DNA of 7,749 bases from Ruminococcaceae bacterium UBA3710 (GTDB lineage: Bacteria > Bacillota > Clostridia > Oscillospirales > Acutalibacteraceae). Each line of letters starts with the position of its first letter. The first letter of the stretch is position 1. The DNA lies in NCBI GenBank assembly GCA_002371985.1, contig DFHZ01000061.1:1-7749 (forward strand). Reading direction: 5' to 3'. The position numbers were made by a program, and so were the translations under genes. The notes below the pieces were generated by a model. It ran no database searches. It was not told the origin of the DNA and was given only the letters and a program-made list of their open reading frames with translations. Shown piece after piece: positions 5,603 to 7,749 of the stretch.

Positions 5603-5640
5603 GGACATTTGTCCGACAGGTATTACCTCTGTCCTGTCGG
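5603..5640 (-). promoter_or_regulatory. Structured rpsF leader, candidate S6:S18 autoregulatory element
   Basis: On the minus strand a perfect 8-pair stem, CCGACAGG (5640-5633) with CCTGTCGG (5620-5613), closes a 12-base loop. An overlapping alternative hairpin, GGAC (5614-5611)/GTCC (5606-5603) with an AAAT loop, shares bases with it and lies just before the ribosome binding site. rpsF leaders in many bacteria carry an RNA motif with a CCG element that binds the S6:S18 dimer and represses the operon. Location and structure fit that; the detailed match was not verified. There is no U run, so it is not a terminator. Confidence 0.5.
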
Positions 5641-5681
5641 CAAGGGGTTTTTATAGGCATAATCCTACAAATAACTCTAAT

Positions 5682-5710
5682 ATTTTATCAACTTACAACC
5701 TATTTGTCAA
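5682..5710 (-). promoter_or_regulatory. rpsF operon promoter
   Basis: On the minus strand: perfect TTGACA (5710-5705), a 17-base spacer, then TAAAAT (5687-5682). Transcription would start near 5675, giving a leader of about 90 bases that contains the hairpins at 5603-5640. Confidence 0.88.
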
Positions 5711-5721
5711 CCTTTTTTTAT

Positions 5722-5750
5722 TTGACTTGACTTTTTTTGTATGGTATAAT
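5722..5750 (+). promoter_or_regulatory. coaX promoter
   Basis: TTGACT (5722-5727), a 17-base spacer, then a perfect TATAAT (5745-5750) with TGG before it (extended -10). It diverges from the rpsF promoter with only 11 bases between the two -35 boxes. Confidence 0.88.
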
Positions 5751-5777
5751 ATTTAACAATTCTTGGAGGGGATATTT

Positions 5778-6542
5778 ATGTTGCTGACCATTGACATAGG
5801 CAATACCAATATTACTATCGGTGCTTTTGAGGGCGATGTTTTGACATTTACCGCAAGACTTGCGACTGATACAAGGCTTACAAGCGACCAATATGCCTAT
5901 GAAATCAAGAATATTCTGTCTCTTTACGGAAAGAGCCTCGCTGATATAGAAGACTGCATAATTGCGTCGGTTGTTCCGAATGTTGAAACAAACATTTGCA
6001 ATGCCATTTCGAATATCTGTCAGGTTGTCCCTATGACGGTGGGACCCGGAATTAAAACCGGTCTTAACATCAAAATAGATAACCCTGCTCAACTCGGTGC
6101 AGACCTTGTTGCAGGTGCCGTCGGTGCTGTCGCTGAATACACTCTCCCCTGCATTGTTATAGATATGGGAACTGCGACAACCATTTGTGTTATTGATGAA
6201 AACGGTTCTTTTTTGGGCGGTTCGATAGGTGCAGGTGTACGGCTTACTTTAAAGGCTCTTTGCGAGAATACCGCTCAACTTCCATACACCGATATTTCGG
6301 CACCTAAATCTGTAATCGGCTCTAATACAACCGACTGTATGAAATCGGGTCTTATTTACGGAACTGCGGGACTTATAGACGGCATTGTCGAAAGAATGCA
6401 GGAAGAACTCGGCGAAACCGCAAGTGTTGTTGCTACAGGTGGACTTTCACAAGCCATCATAAAATATTGCAAAACAGACATAATATATAACGAAAATCTT
6501 TTGCTCGACGGATTAAGAATAATATACGAAAAGAACAAATAA
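5778..6542 (+). CDS. coaX: Type III pantothenate kinase
   Basis: CoaX phosphorylates pantothenate with ATP, the first step of coenzyme A synthesis, in the cytosol. Type III enzymes belong to the ASKHA fold, are not feedback-inhibited by CoA and usually need a monovalent cation. The 254-residue product has DIGNTN (6-11, phosphate-binding loop), VPNVE, DNPAQLGADL (101-110, with the probable catalytic Asp 109), VIDMGTATT (127-135), GGSIGAGVRL (147-156) and a late ATGGL. Clostridial members often have GADL in place of the more common GADR, as here. The start is ATG 5778: GGAGGGG lies 6 bases upstream and DIGNTN follows at the expected distance; the TTG at 5763 falls before the ribosome binding site. 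It is followed by an S subunit that is probably the pantothenate carrier. Confidence 0.96.
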   Translation: MLLTIDIGNTNITIGAFEGDVLTFTARLATDTRLTSDQYAYEIKNILSLYGKSLADIEDCIIASVVPNVETNICNAISNICQVVPMTVGPGIKTGLNIKIDNPAQLGADLVAGAVGAVAEYTLPCIVIDMGTATTICVIDENGSFLGGSIGAGVRLTLKALCENTAQLPYTDISAPKSVIGSNTTDCMKSGLIYGTAGLIDGIVERMQEELGETASVVATGGLSQAIIKYCKTDIIYNENLLLDGLRIIYEKNK

Positions 6543-6550
6543 TTTTTTGG

Positions 6551-6578
6551 TTTTACCTGCTGTTTATCAGCAGTAAAA
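6551..6578 (+). repeat. Hairpin in the coaX-panT gap (first)
   Basis: TTTTA, a bulged C, CTGCTG (6557-6562), a TTTAT loop, CAGCAG (6568-6573), TAAAA: 11 pairs with one bulge. No U run follows, so it is not a normal terminator. It lies directly behind the coaX stop and may stabilise or process the mRNA. TTTACC (6552-6557) and TAAAAT (6574-6579), 16 bases apart, could also be a weak promoter for the next gene. Confidence 0.5.
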
Positions 6579-6589
6579 TAAATTTATGA

Positions 6590-6610
6590 ACTGTACCTTT
6601 TTAGGACAGT
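6590..6610 (+). repeat. Hairpin just before the ribosome binding site of the S-subunit gene (second)
   Basis: ACTGT, a bulged A, CCT, a TTTT loop, AGG, ACAGT: 8 pairs with a single bulge. It ends only three bases before the GGAGG at 6614-6618. It could influence translation of the downstream S subunit; no known riboswitch or protein site was recognised. Confidence 0.5.
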
Positions 6611-6625
6611 ATCGGAGGTAATTAT

Positions 6626-7225
6626 ATGAAAAAACAAAATTTGTTCAACCTGACTTTGACTGCACTTTTTATAGCCATAATTGTCATTATGGACTTTACG
6701 CCGTTAGGTTATATTACAACCGGCGCATTTTCCATAACTCTTATGACGCTACCAGTTGCGGTAGGTGCCGTTTGTTTAGGTATTAAGGGCGGAATAATTT
6801 TGGGTGCAATGTTCGGGCTCACAAGTTTTTTACAGTGTTTCGGTATCGGCTTTATGATAGACCCGAGTGCGTCGTTTCTCTTTAACACAAGCCCGATTGC
6901 TACGGCTGTTACCTGCTTTATACCGAGAATACTTGCAGGTCTTATTACGGCATTGGTTTTTGAATTGTTATCAAAGAGTAAAAAGCAAAGCCTTATATCA
7001 ATATCGGTAAGTTGTTCGCTTATGCCTATACTTAATACCATATTGTTTTTATCCTGCTATGTATTACTTTTCAAAAACACCGTTCTTTCGGGTGTTGCGG
7101 TAAAAACCGTTTTCCTTTCTGCAATTTCTCTTAACGGGTTAATAGAACTTCTTGTTACCCTCGCGGTTGGCTCTGTACTTTGCAAAGTTGTATTTAACTT
7201 CGTAAATAAATTAAAGGTAAACTAA
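6626..7225 (+). CDS. panT: ECF transporter S component, probably pantothenate-specific (PanT-like)
   Basis: A 199-residue membrane protein with about six hydrophobic segments (roughly 9-24, 36-53, 56-72, 88-113, 123-148, 160-190). FTPLGYITTGAFSITLMTLPVAVGAV (24-49), LGIKGGIILGAMFGLTSFLQCFG (51-73), an IPRILAGL turn (99-106) and LNGLIELL (169-176) are typical of vitamin-binding S subunits of energy-coupling factor transporters. These need an EcfA/EcfA'/EcfT module encoded elsewhere. Pantothenate is inferred from position, 83 bases behind pantothenate kinase on the same strand; folate or another vitamin S subunits share the fold. ATG 6626 has GGAGG 7 bases upstream. It is probably cotranscribed with coaX, possibly modulated by the two hairpins between them, and ends at a terminator. 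Confidence 0.75.
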   Translation: MKKQNLFNLTLTALFIAIIVIMDFTPLGYITTGAFSITLMTLPVAVGAVCLGIKGGIILGAMFGLTSFLQCFGIGFMIDPSASFLFNTSPIATAVTCFIPRILAGLITALVFELLSKSKKQSLISISVSCSLMPILNTILFLSCYVLLFKNTVLSGVAVKTVFLSAISLNGLIELLVTLAVGSVLCKVVFNFVNKLKVN

Positions 7226-7248
7226 TACTTTTTATGTGAAAATTTAAC

Positions 7249-7277
7249 AAAAGTCGGTTTTTACCGGCTTTTTTTTT
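7249..7277 (+). terminator. Terminator after the S-subunit gene
   Basis: AAGTCGG (7251-7257), loop TTTTTA, CCGGCTT (7264-7270), with further A/T pairing at the base and T to 7277. One G-T pair is in the stem. It closes the coaX-panT unit. Confidence 0.88.
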
Positions 7278-7302
7278 ATTATTTGAGTAAAAAAACTACA
7301 TA

Positions 7303-7331
7303 TTGTAAAAAAACTCTTTATTTTTTTACAA
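7303..7331. repeat. Perfect 11-bp inverted repeat in the ppdK promoter region
   Basis: TTGTAAAAAAA (7303-7313) and TTTTTTTACAA (7321-7331) around CTCTTTA. It covers the -35 region of the candidate ppdK promoter and ends 8 bases before the -10 box, a position suited to an operator. No recognised regulator site matches exactly. It is AT-only in the arms apart from one G/C pair each, so chance or a weak hairpin remains possible. Confidence 0.55.
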
Positions 7332-7345
7332 ATATTTGGTATAAT
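7317..7345 (+). promoter_or_regulatory. Candidate ppdK promoter (extended -10)
   Basis: TATAAT (7340-7345) preceded by TGG (extended -10). The -35 position, 17 bases upstream, reads TTTATT (7317-7322), which is poor, so the extended -10 or an activator would matter. Start near 7352 gives a leader of about 85 bases. A weaker alternative, TTGAGT (7283-7288) with TAAAAA (7306-7311), lies upstream. Confidence 0.6.
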
Positions 7346-7435
7346 AACTTGAATGTTCGAATACTATATATGTATTTCATATTATTATTGGGAACATCTT
7401 TAATTTGTTAATATTTTTTAGGAGGTTGATTCGTA

Positions 7436-7749
7436 ATGAGTCATAAGTATGTTTACCTTTTCAGCGAAGGCGACGCTTCTATGCGTGAGCTTTTGGGCGG
7501 TAAGGGTGCAAACCTCGCAGAAATGACCAAAATTGGTCTTCCTGTTCCTCAGGGTTTCACCATTTCTACCGAAGCTTGCACACAGTATTATGAAGACGGC
7601 CGTCAAATCAATGCCGATATTCAGGCAGAGATTATGGAGAACATCGAAAAGATGGAAAATATCACCGGTAAAAAATTCGGTGATAAGAAGAATCCTCTTC
7701 TCGTTTCTGTTCGTTCCGGTGCCCGTGCTTCAATGCCCGGTATGATGGA
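7436..7749 (+). CDS. ppdK: Pyruvate, phosphate dikinase (N-terminal part, truncated by window edge)
   Basis: PPDK interconverts pyruvate, ATP and phosphate with phosphoenolpyruvate, AMP and pyrophosphate, and in anaerobic Clostridia often works in the glycolytic direction or supplies PEP. The 104 visible codons show the nucleotide-binding N terminus: [33 protein letters not shown] (21-41), [11 protein letters not shown] and [18 protein letters not shown] (87-104). R93 lies in the ATP-phosphate region. The family is about 875 residues, so roughly one eighth is present. ATG 7436 is preceded by AGGAGG (7420-7425) at 10 bases. The reading frame runs off the right edge without a stop. Confidence 0.97.
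   Translation, partial: MSHKYVYLFSEGDASMRELLGGKGANLAEMTKIGLPVPQGFTISTEACTQYYEDGRQINADIQAEIMENIEKMENITGKKFGDKKNPLLVSVRSGARASMPGMM

Noticed and set aside
5585..5608. N-terminal extension of rpsF from an ATG at 5608
   Set aside because: It translates the AGGAGG site; bS6 begins with MTAKYEATLIF-type sequence.
7303..7331. Rex (redox sensor) operator reading of the ppdK inverted repeat
   Set aside because: Rex sites have TTGTTAA/TTGTGAA half-sites separated by about four bases; here the half-site is TTGTAAA and the arms are much farther apart.
7354..7396. TGTTC...GAACA pairing in the ppdK leader
   Set aside because: Only five pairs over a 33-base loop in AT-rich DNA; likely chance.
1..7749. Mobile elements, CRISPR arrays, tRNA or rRNA genes, phage or toxin-antitoxin genes
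   Set aside because: Looked for on both strands; no spaced repeats, transposase-like frames, tRNA-like folds or such families were seen. The region is ordinary chromosomal housekeeping DNA.

Overview
The window is AT-rich DNA that reads as a housekeeping stretch from a Gram-positive, low-GC Clostridia-type Bacillota, probably a gut Oscillospiraceae/Ruminococcaceae-like organism. This is inferred from the strong AGGAGG-type ribosome binding sites, TTGACA/TATAAT promoters, the rpsF-ssb-rpsR operon, ECF-type vitamin transporter S subunits, a class II aldolase, pyruvate phosphate dikinase, and an SSB with a DDDLPF tail. No mobile element, CRISPR array, tRNA or rRNA was seen.

Layout. Positions 1-569 (minus) hold the N-terminal 189 codons of uvrA, starting at a TTG. 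Divergent from it, 663-2125 (plus) is a vitamin B12 operon. It has an extended -10 promoter, a class I cobalamin riboswitch (about 698-850), a one-domain lipoprotein with a transcobalamin-like DUF4430 domain, an ECF S subunit whose start overlaps the lipoprotein stop (TAATG), a 54-residue Cys-rich FeoB-associated-type membrane protein, and a strong terminator. Next come tspO (plus), then fba (class II fructose-bisphosphate aldolase, minus), then a stand-alone E2-like acyltransferase-fold protein (minus). The rpsF-ssb-rpsR operon (minus, 5710 down to 4546) has a textbook promoter, a structured leader and a long terminator hairpin. Divergent from rpsF, on the plus strand, are coaX (type III pantothenate kinase) and a second ECF S subunit, most likely for pantothenate. 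The window ends in the N-terminal 104 codons of ppdK.

How it fits together. Two vitamin-acquisition loci stand out. In the first, a B12-sensing RNA controls a putative surface B12-capturing lipoprotein and its membrane S subunit, which would use an energy-coupling module (EcfA/A'/T) encoded elsewhere. In the second, an S subunit sits directly behind pantothenate kinase, linking pantothenate uptake to the first step of CoA synthesis. The aldolase and dikinase belong to glycolysis and the PEP/pyruvate node. The other genes serve DNA repair, replication and translation.

The most interesting region is 663-2125: a compact, riboswitch-controlled candidate cobalamin uptake system pairing a transcobalamin-like lipoprotein with an ECF S subunit. 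An orphan FeoB-associated-type cysteine peptide is its third gene.
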